Shown: piece after piece, positions 1 through 6,028 of the stretch
Position numbering within the stretch: position 1 is the first letter of the stretch
Layout of the letters: each line of letters begins with the position of its first letter
Source: Chloroflexota bacterium
GTDB taxonomy: Bacteria; Chloroflexota; Dehalococcoidia; Lucifugimonadales; JADFKI01
Assembly: GCA_009838595.1 (NCBI GenBank)
Contig: VXRI01000042.1
Location: 1 to 8,850 of the forward strand
Direction: 5' to 3'
Length of the DNA stretch: 8,850 bases
The notes under the pieces: model-generated
What the model was told of the DNA's origin: nothing
Database searches by the model: none
Seen by the model: only the letters and a program-made list of their open reading frames with translations
Position numbers and translations under genes: made by a program

Positions 1-628
1 ATTCCAGCCCGAAGCCTTCGGTAGCTTCGACCACATTCTCGCGGTCTTTCTCGAACTCGAACTCAGGCGTGTGGATGCCGACTATGACCAGCCCTTTGTC
101 CGCATATTTTTCGTGCCACGCCTTTAAGAACGGCAGCGTGCGGATGCAGTTGACGCAGGTGTATGTCCAGAAGTCAACCAGCACGACCTTACCGCGCTGT
201 TCCTCGAATGTGAACGGATCAGAGTTAATCCAACTTTCGATCCCGCGAATCTCAGGCACTGTCTTTTCGTCGCCGGTTGCAGGCGTAACGATACTGGCGT
301 GCGCGGATGCTTGCGGTGCGGATGCTTGCGGTTCGGTGGTGGCTACGGGCTTGGATGGAATGGGCGTCGCCGTTGCAGCGGGTCTTGGCGTGTTCGCGGG
401 AGGCAGTGTGGCGGTTGGCGCGGCTGCGGCCGGCGCGGTCGTTTGCTGCGATTGCGTGCTTTGCTGCGATTGCGTAGCGGGCGATTCGGTCGCTGTCTGC
501 GGTTCCGGCGCAGAGCATGCGGCGAGCGCAAGCGCCGCTACGAGAAGCAGCGCGCATGCCGTCATGCCAATTTTCGTCAATCCGATGCGGGCGCTATTCC
601 CGGCACTCTTGCGGATACTCTTCATCAT
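1..628 (-). CDS. TlpA/DipZ-like thioredoxin-domain lipoprotein, N-terminal part (runs off left edge)
   Basis: The gene reads leftward from 628 and is still open at base 1, giving 209 residues. A type II signal peptide is visible: basic N-terminus, a hydrophobic stretch about 23-37, and a lipobox LALAAC with the lipidated Cys at 38. Residues about 40-125 are a Ser/Thr/Pro/Gln/Ala-rich linker, followed by a thioredoxin fold with the redox motif WTYTCVNC (Cys158 and Cys161) and a downstream GIHTPEFEFEKD segment. That combination is typical of the DipZ-like branch of the TlpA family, extracytoplasmic thiol-disulfide oxidoreductases anchored to the membrane. The start is ATGATG at 628/625, with AGGAG (634-638, complement strand) 5 bases from the first ATG. 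The cis-Pro region and the C-terminus lie outside the window, so any C-terminal domain is unknown. The exact substrate cannot be inferred. Confidence 0.9.
   Translation of the reverse strand, partial: MMKSIRKSAGNSARIGLTKIGMTACALLLVAALALAACSAPEPQTATESPATQSQQSTQSQQTTAPAAAAPTATLPPANTPRPAATATPIPSKPVATTEPQASAPQASAHASIVTPATGDEKTVPEIRGIESWINSDPFTFEEQRGKVVLVDFWTYTCVNCIRTLPFLKAWHEKYADKGLVIVGIHTPEFEFEKDRENVVEATEGFGLE
303..332 (-). repeat. 15-base perfect tandem duplication in lipoprotein linker
   Basis: GCGGATGCTTGCGGT occurs twice back to back at 303-317 and 318-332. It encodes a duplicated five-residue unit (PQASA PQASA) in the low-complexity linker between the lipidated Cys and the thioredoxin domain. 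Because it is in frame, it changes only spacer length. Confidence 0.9.
442..475 (-). repeat. 16-base direct repeat (18-base period) in lipoprotein linker
   Basis: TTTGCTGCGATTGCGT is present at 442-457 and again at 460-475. On the coding strand it gives the repeated TQSQQ/TQSQQ unit just after the lipidated Cys. It is an 18-base in-frame repeat, consistent with slippage-driven length variation of the surface linker. Confidence 0.85.
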
Positions 629-670
629 TGTCGCTCCTGTCAAGCAGTATGTTCAGGCTGCTGTCTAAAC

Positions 671-712
671 GATAGCAGCAATTGATAGTAGATTGATAGC
701 TGTAGATGATAG
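671..712. repeat. Four regularly spaced GATAG motifs
   Basis: GATAG begins at 671, 684, 695 and 708, so spacings are 13, 11 and 13, which makes an imperfect 24-base tandem repeat (671-694 against 695-718 agree at about 16 of 24 positions). The block lies 43-84 bases upstream of the lipoprotein start, where a promoter or operator would be expected. No regulator can be named. Confidence 0.6.
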
Positions 713-808
713 TTGTAGGTAATGTTGTTTGAGTACTCGTGTGTTTAGATGCTTTCGTGCTTGGAAGGGTTCTTGTGCGGGGAATTCTCGAATTTGAGAC
801 GATTTTCT

Positions 809-836
809 ACTATCGTATGGAAAACTATCTTATGGA
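809..836. repeat. 13-base direct repeat beside a TATAAT box
   Basis: ACTATCGTATGGA at 809-821 and ACTATCTTATGGA at 824-836 differ at one base and lie 15 bases apart. They end one base before TTATAAT (837-843). Each holds CTATC, the complement of the GATAG found at 671-712. Possible operator half-sites or a remnant of local duplication; the function is inference. Confidence 0.6.
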
Positions 837-913
837 TTATAATGTGTTGCGCTGATTGTCATTGCCGTGAAGGGGCATTTGAAAGAACCTTTGAAGGTAC
901 ATTGTGTTGTTCT

Positions 914-996
914 GTGCCCTCATCCTAGCCTTCCTAGAAAAGGGGCAGGCACTCTACCGTCATTTATCTATGATGTATTCCCGATGAGAGGAAGGG
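914..996. repeat. Degenerate palindromic intergenic repeat (REP/MITE-like remnant)
   Basis: The segment starts GTGCCCTCATCCTAGCC and contains CCTTCCT (929-935) and its complement AGGAAGG (989-995), plus GTGCC (914-918) against GGCAC (948-952) and TGCCC (915-919) against GGGCA (943-947). Such CCCTCATCC...AGGGG elements are common dispersed intergenic repeats in GC-rich bacteria; their chance translation gives PHPSLPR-type peptides, as seen here. Arms are imperfect, so this looks like a decayed copy. No second copy is seen in the window. Confidence 0.45.
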
Positions 997-1083
997 ATAT
1001 ACTCGCTTGCTACCACAGGCGGCGGGCGTGTTATCATTCTTCGCAACTCTACTATTACCATTATTGTATATGAGGGTCTCGAC

Positions 1084-1983
1084 ATGAAAGTTGGATTTAT
1101 CGGCGTTGGGTATATGGGACGGCATATGGCGCGGAATATCGCGCTGGGCGGCTACGAAATGACGGTGTTCGACATTCGCAGGGAGGCGGCGGAAGAGCTG
1201 CTTTCGATGGGCGCGACCTGGGCGGACAACCCGGCGGCTGTCGCGGCAGCAAGCGATGTCGTGTTCACCTCCCTGCCCCGCCCGCAGGATGTGGAAGAAG
1301 TCGCGCTGGGCGAAGGCGGCATCCTAAGCGGCGCAGGCGCGGGGACGGTGTTTTTCGACCTAAGCACGACTGACCCGGACACCATCTATCGCATCAGCGC
1401 GGCGGGCGAGAGCAATGGCGTTACGGTGCTGGACGCGCCGGTCAGCGGCGGCGTGGGTGGCGCGGAAAATGGCACGCTTTGCGTAATGGTTGGTGGCGAC
1501 GAGGACGCGTACATGCGCTGCAAGCCGGTGTTGGATAGAATCGGCGACAAGGTGATGCGCTGCGGCGGGCTCGGCTCCGGCGCGATATGCAAAATCGTGA
1601 ACAACCTGATTGGGTTGAGCGTGGGCGTGCTGCTGTCGGAAGCGTTCAGTCTCGGTGTGAAAGCAGGCGTGGACGCGCAGACACTGTTCGACGCGGTGAA
1701 GGGCAGCTCGGGCAACACACAGAACATGCAGGCGTTCCCCGGCGGCTTGTTCGCGGGCAACTTCGCCCCCGGCTTCCAACTCGACTTGGCGGCGAAGGAT
1801 GTGGGGCTTGCCACGGATATGGGACGGCGATTGCGCGTGCCGATGGAAATGGCGAATGTCGCGCAGCAGCGCTACATAGCCGGGCAGAACAAGGGCTACG
1901 GCAGAGAAGCGGCAGGCGCGGTGGCGAAGGTGCAAGAAGAGCGCGCCGGCGTGGAGATTCGCACGGCTGGCAGCGAAGGCTAA
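1084..1983 (+). CDS. NAD(P)-dependent 3-hydroxyisobutyrate dehydrogenase-family oxidoreductase
   Basis: The 299-residue product has the size and layout of the beta-hydroxyacid dehydrogenase family (3-hydroxyisobutyrate dehydrogenase, tartronate semialdehyde reductase and relatives), which oxidise or reduce short 3-hydroxy acids in the cytoplasm. The N-terminal Rossmann fold has the dinucleotide motif GVGYMG (7-12) and an acidic residue at the end of beta-2 (Asp30), which favours NAD over NADP. The substrate-binding signature DAPVSGG is at 117-123. The catalytic Lys is Lys170 in GAICKIVNN, with Asn174 nearby, and the C-terminal helical domain holds DLAAKDVGLA, including Lys238. The start ATG has GAGGG (1072-1076) 7 bases upstream. 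The next gene follows after 56 bases. The true substrate cannot be told from sequence alone; neighbours give no valine or glyoxylate pathway context. Confidence 0.92.
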   Translation: MKVGFIGVGYMGRHMARNIALGGYEMTVFDIRREAAEELLSMGATWADNPAAVAAASDVVFTSLPRPQDVEEVALGEGGILSGAGAGTVFFDLSTTDPDTIYRISAAGESNGVTVLDAPVSGGVGGAENGTLCVMVGGDEDAYMRCKPVLDRIGDKVMRCGGLGSGAICKIVNNLIGLSVGVLLSEAFSLGVKAGVDAQTLFDAVKGSSGNTQNMQAFPGGLFAGNFAPGFQLDLAAKDVGLATDMGRRLRVPMEMANVAQQRYIAGQNKGYGREAAGAVAKVQEERAGVEIRTAGSEG

Positions 1984-1986
1984 TCC

Positions 1987-2019
1987 TTACATGGATGCAC
2001 AGGCTTTAGGCATTATAAT
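1987..2019 (+). promoter_or_regulatory. Possible promoter with palindromic -10 box upstream of M16 peptidase gene
   Basis: A perfect TATAAT lies at 2014-2019, 20 bases before the peptidase ATG. The best -35-like hexamer, TTACAT (1987-1992), is 21 bases away, longer than ideal, so the promoter is uncertain. The -10 sits inside a perfect 12-base palindrome, GCATTATAATGC (2010-2021), which could be an operator or simply chance. Confidence 0.35.
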
Positions 2020-2039
2020 GCAGGATAATAAGGATAGGC

Positions 2040-3302
2040 ATGTTCCAGAAGAGTAAGTTGGACAATGGGATGCGCGTGGTTACGGGCGAGATGCCGCATA
2101 CGCGCTCGGTGAGTATGTGCGTGTTCGTGGGCGTGGGCTCGCGCTATGAAGCGGACGAACAGGCGGGGCTTTCGCACTTCCTCGAGCATATGCTGTTCAA
2201 AGGCACGCAACTCCGCCCCGAGCCACAGCAAATCAGCGAGGCTATCGAGAGTGTGGGCGGCATCATAAACGCGGCGACCGAGCACGAACTGACGGTGTAT
2301 TGGTGCAAGGTTGCACAACCGTACTTTGAGGACAGCCTCGCGCTGCTGTTCGACATGCTCCGTAACTCGCTGTATGAGCCGGATTCCATCGAGAAAGAAC
2401 GGCAGGTCATCTTTGAAGAATTGGCGATGATCAACGATTATCCCAGCTACAAGGTCGAGGCGCTTATAGACGAAATGCTGTATCCCGGGCATCCGCTCGG
2501 ACGCGACATTGGCGGCACACGCGAAAGCGTCGGCGGCATCACACGCGATATGATTATGGACTTTGTGTCCGCGTACTATTCGCCGGACAACATCGTGGTC
2601 AGCGTCGCGGGGAATGTGTCGCACGATGATGTGGTGGCGCAGGTGGACAGGCTGAGCGCGGGATGGCAGCCAGGTACGCGCGGCGAATGGACTTCGTTCA
2701 AAGGTGTACAGTGCGAACCGAAGTCGCATGTGGAATATCGCAGGACGGAGCAAGCTCACCTATCCGTCGCGTTGCCGGGCGTATCGCTGACGCATCCGCA
2801 GCGGTACGCGCTCGATCTGATGAGCGTAGCGCTTGGCGAAGGCATGAGCAGCCGTCTGTTCGTGGAAGTGCGCGAGAAGCGCGGGCTTGCCTACGATGTG
2901 CACAGCGATGTCAGCCACTTCTCGGACACCGGCGCGCTCATCGTATCTGCAGGCGTTGACCCCAAGCGTGTGTACGACGCGGTGCAGACTATACTTGAGC
3001 AGGTGAGCATACTGCGAGACGGCGTCCCCGAAGACGAACTAGAAAAAGTGAAGCGCCTTAGCGCGGGCAGAATGATGCTGCGGATGGAAGACACGCGCGC
3101 GGTGGCAATCTGGATGGGGCAGTCCGAAATGCTGCTCGGCAAGATTGCCGATGTGGACGATGTCATCGATCAGGTGAACACAGTCACGACCGACGAAATC
3201 CTGCAACTCGCCAACGAAGTGCTGCTTACCGAGCGGCTGAATATCGCTGTGGTGGGACCGTGCCGCGGGCATCGGCGGATAGAGCGGATGTTGAGGTTGT
3301 GA
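2040..3302 (+). CDS. M16 family zinc metallopeptidase (processing-peptidase-like)
   Basis: The 420-residue protein has the standard length of the single-unit bacterial M16B peptidases, which cleave peptides inside a clamshell of two homologous domains. The inverted zinc motif HFLEH is at 46-50, giving His46, catalytic Glu49 and His50. The distal zinc ligand is Glu127 in FEELAMIND, exactly 76 residues after the motif as the family requires. The second-domain Arg/Tyr pair is present in REKRGLAY (Arg281, Tyr285), so the enzyme looks complete and active. No signal peptide is seen, so it is probably cytoplasmic. The start ATG has AAGGA (2030-2034) 5 bases upstream. The C-terminus is rich in Arg (HRRIERMLRL). 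Downstream, after TGA, the same frame continues into a lipoprotein gene, so the two are probably co-transcribed. The natural substrate is unknown. Confidence 0.95.
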   Translation: MFQKSKLDNGMRVVTGEMPHTRSVSMCVFVGVGSRYEADEQAGLSHFLEHMLFKGTQLRPEPQQISEAIESVGGIINAATEHELTVYWCKVAQPYFEDSLALLFDMLRNSLYEPDSIEKERQVIFEELAMINDYPSYKVEALIDEMLYPGHPLGRDIGGTRESVGGITRDMIMDFVSAYYSPDNIVVSVAGNVSHDDVVAQVDRLSAGWQPGTRGEWTSFKGVQCEPKSHVEYRRTEQAHLSVALPGVSLTHPQRYALDLMSVALGEGMSSRLFVEVREKRGLAYDVHSDVSHFSDTGALIVSAGVDPKRVYDAVQTILEQVSILRDGVPEDELEKVKRLSAGRMMLRMEDTRAVAIWMGQSEMLLGKIADVDDVIDQVNTVTTDEILQLANEVLLTERLNIAVVGPCRGHRRIERMLRL

Positions 3303-3344
3303 CGGAAGAAGCTGATAACGACGTACAAGACTCTCCTTCAATCC

Positions 3345-3953
3345 TTGTCGCTTACACTGCTTTTATTTTTGGCAATGGTCGTCGCGGCGTGTCAGGAAGT
3401 TCAGACGAAATCCACCGTAATTGTTCTACAACGAGATCCGGAATCGCTATCGGACGTCAGCCCTGCGCTCGTGGAAGATGCCCGCAGTTACGCAGAAGAC
3501 TACGGCGTCAGTCTGGACGAAGCGATAGGAATACTGGCACAGCAGGAGGCAATCGGGGCGCTCGGCGATGAATTGGAATCAGGCGAGAGCGCTACATTCG
3601 GCGGCCTCTGGATACAACATGAGCCAGATTACAGGGTTGTAGCGGCATTCACAAGAGATGGGGAGGAAACTATTCGTCCGTATCTCAAAGGCGCGTCGGT
3701 GTCTGGCATAGTGGAAGTGCGACAAGTAGAGAAGTCGCTCGTGGAACTCAGAAGAGCAAGGGAGGAAGCCGAGACAATGGTGAAGGAACTCGGCTTTAAC
3801 TTTGGTTCAGGGCTGGACATTCCCAATAACATAGTGCAACTTTATCTTACGGCAGCAAAGATAGAGGAACTTGAGATTTCATTAAAGAATGCAGGACTGA
3901 CACTTCCTAACAGGGTGCAATTAGTCGCATCGGCACCGGCGAGACCGGCGTAA
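3345..3953 (+). CDS. Lipoprotein with protease-prodomain-like region; start codon uncertain
   Basis: From the TTG at 3345 the product is 202 residues. A hydrophobic stretch ends in AMVVAAC, a lipobox with the lipidated Cys at 16, but the expected Lys residues of the signal lie upstream of this TTG. The frame is open from the peptidase TGA at 3300, and a good ribosome binding site GGAAGAAG (3304-3311) is followed 6 bases later by ACG (3318), not ATG. Starting there gives a normal signal with a Lys and Cys at 25. The mature part has an acidic helix region (about 44-80), a conserved-looking FGGLWIQHEPDYRVVAAF segment (85-102), and a helix-rich C-terminal part. This pattern resembles prodomains of alpha-lytic/streptogrisin-type serine proteases, but no protease domain follows. 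Function is therefore unknown; an inhibitor or chaperone role is speculation. Confidence 0.75.
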   Translation: MSLTLLLFLAMVVAACQEVQTKSTVIVLQRDPESLSDVSPALVEDARSYAEDYGVSLDEAIGILAQQEAIGALGDELESGESATFGGLWIQHEPDYRVVAAFTRDGEETIRPYLKGASVSGIVEVRQVEKSLVELRRAREEAETMVKELGFNFGSGLDIPNNIVQLYLTAAKIEELEISLKNAGLTLPNRVQLVASAPARPA

Positions 3954-3970
3954 CCTGAACCAATCTTCTT

Positions 3971-3983
3971 AAGGGAAACCCTT
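3971..3983 (+). terminator. Short hairpin after the lipoprotein gene
   Basis: AAGGG (3971-3975) and CCCTT (3979-3983) form a perfect 5-base stem with a 3-base loop, 18 bases after the stop codon. No T-run follows, so it is at best a weak intrinsic terminator or an mRNA 3' end stabiliser. It lies where the M16-lipoprotein unit would end. Confidence 0.3.
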
Positions 3984-4104
3984 CATGGCGACATTTGTAC
4001 ACAGAAATTGTCCGAGTGAATGCTTGCACCGGACTCCTGCCTACGCCTGAAAGACGAACCTAGCGTGTAAAATGACGAAGTTAATTGCCGATAGGATGTG
4101 AATA

Positions 4105-5118
4105 ATGGCTATGTATATGTACATTACGCTGTCGGAGGAAGACAGGATTGCGCAGTATGAGGTGGACGCATCGACGGGCGCGCTGACGCACATCGGAAAT
4201 GTACGGACGGCTGCGCGTCCCGCGCCGCTTGCGGTGAATCCGGCAGGCGATAGGCTGTATGTCGGCTGCCGCGATGCGATCGCGATTTCGACATTTTCCA
4301 TTGGCGACGGCGGCGCGTTAGCGCACATCAGCGATGTCTCTGTGGACAACGACCCTTGCTACCTTTCGACCGACCGCGCCGGACGATTCTTACTATCCGC
4401 GTACTACGAAGGCGGTCGCTGCGCAGTGCATGCAATCGGCGACGACGGCGCGGCTGTTTCACCGCCCGTCGAATGGCTTGCGACCGACAAGGGCGCGCAT
4501 TCCATGCAGACAGACCCGGCGAACCGCTTCGCCTTCGTGCCGCACATCTCCGGCGGCAATGGTCCTAACGCGATATTTCAATTCAGGTTCGACGTTGAGA
4601 CGGGGCATATCACGCCCAACACGCCCGCCAGAGTTACACCGGACGCCGAACTAGGTCCGCGCCACTTCTGCTTTCACCCGCACAAGGACATCCTATACTT
4701 CTCGGACGAGCAGGGTTGCAGCGTGACAGCGTACAACTTCGATGCGGACGCCGGCACGCTGAACGCGTTCCAGACTACGACCACGCTGCCGGACGGATAT
4801 GAAGGGCAAAATAGCTGCTCGCAGATTCAGATTGCGCCATCGGGCGAGTTCCTGTACGCGCCGAACCGCGGGCACAACAGCATCGCCTGCTTCAGCGTGG
4901 ACGCGCACAGCGGCGCACTAACACCCATTGGACACGCGCTAAGCGAAGCAGTGCCGCGCGCCTTCAGCATCGACCCAAGCGGGCAATACCTCTACGCCGC
5001 AGGACTAGACACAGGCAAACTAGCCGCCTATCGCATCGAAGATAATGGCACATTGGCACGCATTGCCACTTACGATGTGGGCGAGGGCCCAATGTGGGTG
5101 CTGATTATAGATGGCTGA
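4105..5118 (+). CDS. Lactonase-family beta-propeller protein (6-phosphogluconolactonase YbhE-like)
   Basis: The 337-residue length matches the YbhE/3-carboxymuconate cyclase-like lactonase family, seven-bladed propellers. Repeated blade motifs are visible, for example NPAGDRLYVG (45-54), DRAGRFLLSAYYEGG (90-104), DPANRFAFVP (137-146), HPHKDILYFSD (191-201), APSGEFLYAPNRG (244-256) and DPSGQYLYAAG (290-300). Family-conserved polar residues occur at His132 (KGAHSM), Arg186-His187 (GPRHF) and Arg255 (NRGHNS). Known members hydrolyse 6-phosphogluconolactone in the oxidative pentose phosphate pathway; others act on different lactones, so the substrate is not certain. No signal peptide is seen, suggesting a cytoplasmic enzyme. 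The start ATG has AGGA (4093-4096) 8 bases upstream; a second ATG two codons later is possible. It appears to be a single-gene unit, with a 151-base gap before it. Confidence 0.9.
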   Translation: MAMYMYITLSEEDRIAQYEVDASTGALTHIGNVRTAARPAPLAVNPAGDRLYVGCRDAIAISTFSIGDGGALAHISDVSVDNDPCYLSTDRAGRFLLSAYYEGGRCAVHAIGDDGAAVSPPVEWLATDKGAHSMQTDPANRFAFVPHISGGNGPNAIFQFRFDVETGHITPNTPARVTPDAELGPRHFCFHPHKDILYFSDEQGCSVTAYNFDADAGTLNAFQTTTTLPDGYEGQNSCSQIQIAPSGEFLYAPNRGHNSIACFSVDAHSGALTPIGHALSEAVPRAFSIDPSGQYLYAAGLDTGKLAAYRIEDNGTLARIATYDVGEGPMWVLIIDG

Positions 5119-5124
5119 TTTGGA

Positions 5125-5160
5125 TTGACATGAGTGAAGTGACCGAAGTGCCTGCCTGAA
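5125..5160 (+). promoter_or_regulatory. TTGACA box and mini-ORF before the zeta-like gene
   Basis: A consensus -35 hexamer TTGACA lies at 5125-5130, but no good -10 follows at 16-18 bases. A nine-codon frame (5130-5159, MSEVTEVPA) ends one base before the zeta-like ATG at 5161; it contains the direct repeat GAAGTG (5135-5140, 5144-5149 region). It has no ribosome binding site of its own. A leader role is only a possibility. Confidence 0.2.
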
Positions 5161-5706
5161 ATGACAATCGCAAATTCGCAGAAGAACATCTTGATAATCG
5201 CAGATCCGAACGGGGCGGGCAAGACGACTTTCGCCACGGAGTTCTTGCTCAACGAAGCGGGTTGTCGAACCTTCGTCAATGCCGATATGATTGCAGCAGG
5301 GCTAAATCCGTTCGAGCCTGAGCGTTCGGCGATGTCGGCGGGCAGACTGATGCTTCGTCTGATAGACGACTATGTAGGCACGGGCGAAAGTTTCGCCTTC
5401 GAGACTGCGCTGAGCGGGCGCAGTTATGCTAGGATGATTCCAAACTGGCAAGTGATGGGATATTGGGTGCGATTGTGCTTCCTTCACTTGCCCACGGCGG
5501 ATATGGCGGTTGTGCGCGTCCGAAATCGAGTGCGTGAAGGTGGCCATAATGTGGAAGAAGAGGTGGTGCGCCGTAGGTTCAACGCTGGCTGGCGTAATTT
5601 TCATCAGATATACAGGGATATTGTGAATGAATGGAGGCTCTATGATGCGACTGGAGAGTCTCCAAGGCTGATTGAGGAAAGAGTAAATGATGGACAAGCA
5701 GAGTAA
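5161..5706 (+). CDS. Zeta-toxin-like P-loop kinase (COG4185 type) with altered Walker A
   Basis: The 181-residue protein has the order of motifs of the zeta-toxin-like ATPases: a P-loop near the N-terminus, FVNADMIAAG (38-47) with the conserved Asp42, FAFETALSGRSY (78-89) with Glu81, and the basic segment VRNRVREGGHNV (120-131) followed by RRRF (137-140). Zeta toxins phosphorylate UDP-N-acetylglucosamine; the COG4185 branch is little characterised and its target is unknown. The P-loop reads ADPNGAGKTT (14-23): the first Gly of GxxxxGK[ST] is Asp15, while Lys21 and Thr22 are intact. This may weaken nucleotide binding. No strong ribosome binding site precedes the ATG, so start and translation level are somewhat uncertain. 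The 3' end overlaps the next small gene by 20 bases, suggesting coupled expression as a toxin-partner pair. Confidence 0.85.
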   Translation: MTIANSQKNILIIADPNGAGKTTFATEFLLNEAGCRTFVNADMIAAGLNPFEPERSAMSAGRLMLRLIDDYVGTGESFAFETALSGRSYARMIPNWQVMGYWVRLCFLHLPTADMAVVRVRNRVREGGHNVEEEVVRRRFNAGWRNFHQIYRDIVNEWRLYDATGESPRLIEERVNDGQAE

Positions 5707-5881
5707 CGAGAGATGGAAGCCGACTGAAGAGGAAAGGGCAGCGTACAACGCGGGCATGGACACAGCTATGCGCCGCGCAGCCATCAAAGCACGCAAGCGC
5801 GCGATAGAAACGACTGGCTCCGTTCCGACATGGAGGGATGGCAAGATAGTCTATGACACGGAAGTTTGGCCTGCCGATTAA
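5687..5881 (+). CDS. Small basic partner protein of the zeta-like kinase (possible antitoxin)
   Basis: This 64-residue protein starts at ATGATG inside the end of the kinase gene (20-base overlap) with GAGGAAA (5674-5680) 6 bases upstream, a better ribosome binding site than the kinase has. The middle is an Ala/Arg/Lys-rich helix (about 24-41, AAIKARKRAIETTG), and the end has a short strand-like segment PTWRDGKIVYDTEV (47-60). Small genes of this form are often found directly after COG4185 kinases, so a role as cognate partner or antitoxin is likely from position. No DNA-binding motif is recognised. The assignment rests on context, not on a known activity. Confidence 0.7.
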   Translation: MMDKQSNERWKPTEEERAAYNAGMDTAMRRAAIKARKRAIETTGSVPTWRDGKIVYDTEVWPAD

Positions 5882-6028
5882 TTCACATCAATGGACAGGG
5901 TATGCCAAACAGGATGGAACCGGCTTGACGCGATAGACAGGGTTGGCGGGATTTTGATAATCTGTAAGTGTGCAGGGGATGCATGCAACTCGATTGAACG
6001 CGAGAACCCATAAAGGCGGGTGTGGACA

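Larger units (their letters stand above)
629..1083. other. Divergent intergenic region between lipoprotein and dehydrogenase genes
   Basis: This 455-base gap separates two divergent genes and should hold both promoters. It has no convincing coding sequence; a 68-codon frame at 867-1073 is better explained as translation of a repeat element. Visible contents are four GATAG copies (671-712), two CTATC copies (810-829) inside a 13-base direct repeat, a TATAAT at 838-843 with no good -35 at normal distance, and a degenerate palindromic repeat about 914-996. The ribosome binding site GAGGG (1072-1076) of the dehydrogenase closes the region. Confidence 0.6.

Noticed and set aside
69..685. Long plus-strand frames over the lipoprotein gene
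   Set aside because: Ala/Gly/Cys- and Arg-rich compositions are antisense shadows; the minus frame has the lipobox and the thioredoxin CVNC motif.
788..802. GAATTTGAGACG shared with the end of the DUF2283 gene near 8304
   Set aside because: Only 12 bases, at unrelated positions; not enough to argue for a duplication.
867..1073. A 68-codon plus-strand frame starting with ATG in the intergenic region
   Set aside because: Its translation (PHPSLPRKGAG type) is typical of intergenic repeat elements, it has no ribosome binding site of note and its Tyr/His-rich end looks non-coding.
2013..2759. 248-codon minus-strand frame across the M16 gene
   Set aside because: His/Arg-rich antisense shadow; the plus strand has the complete zinc peptidase motif set.
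4010..4034. GTCCG/CGGAC inverted repeat before the lactonase gene
   Set aside because: Five-base stem with a 15-base loop and no T-run; too weak to call a terminator.
5925..5961. TTGACG and GATAAT before XdhC as a promoter
   Set aside because: The spacer is 25 bases, far outside the normal range, and no better pair was found. I also saw no molybdenum cofactor riboswitch-like structure there.
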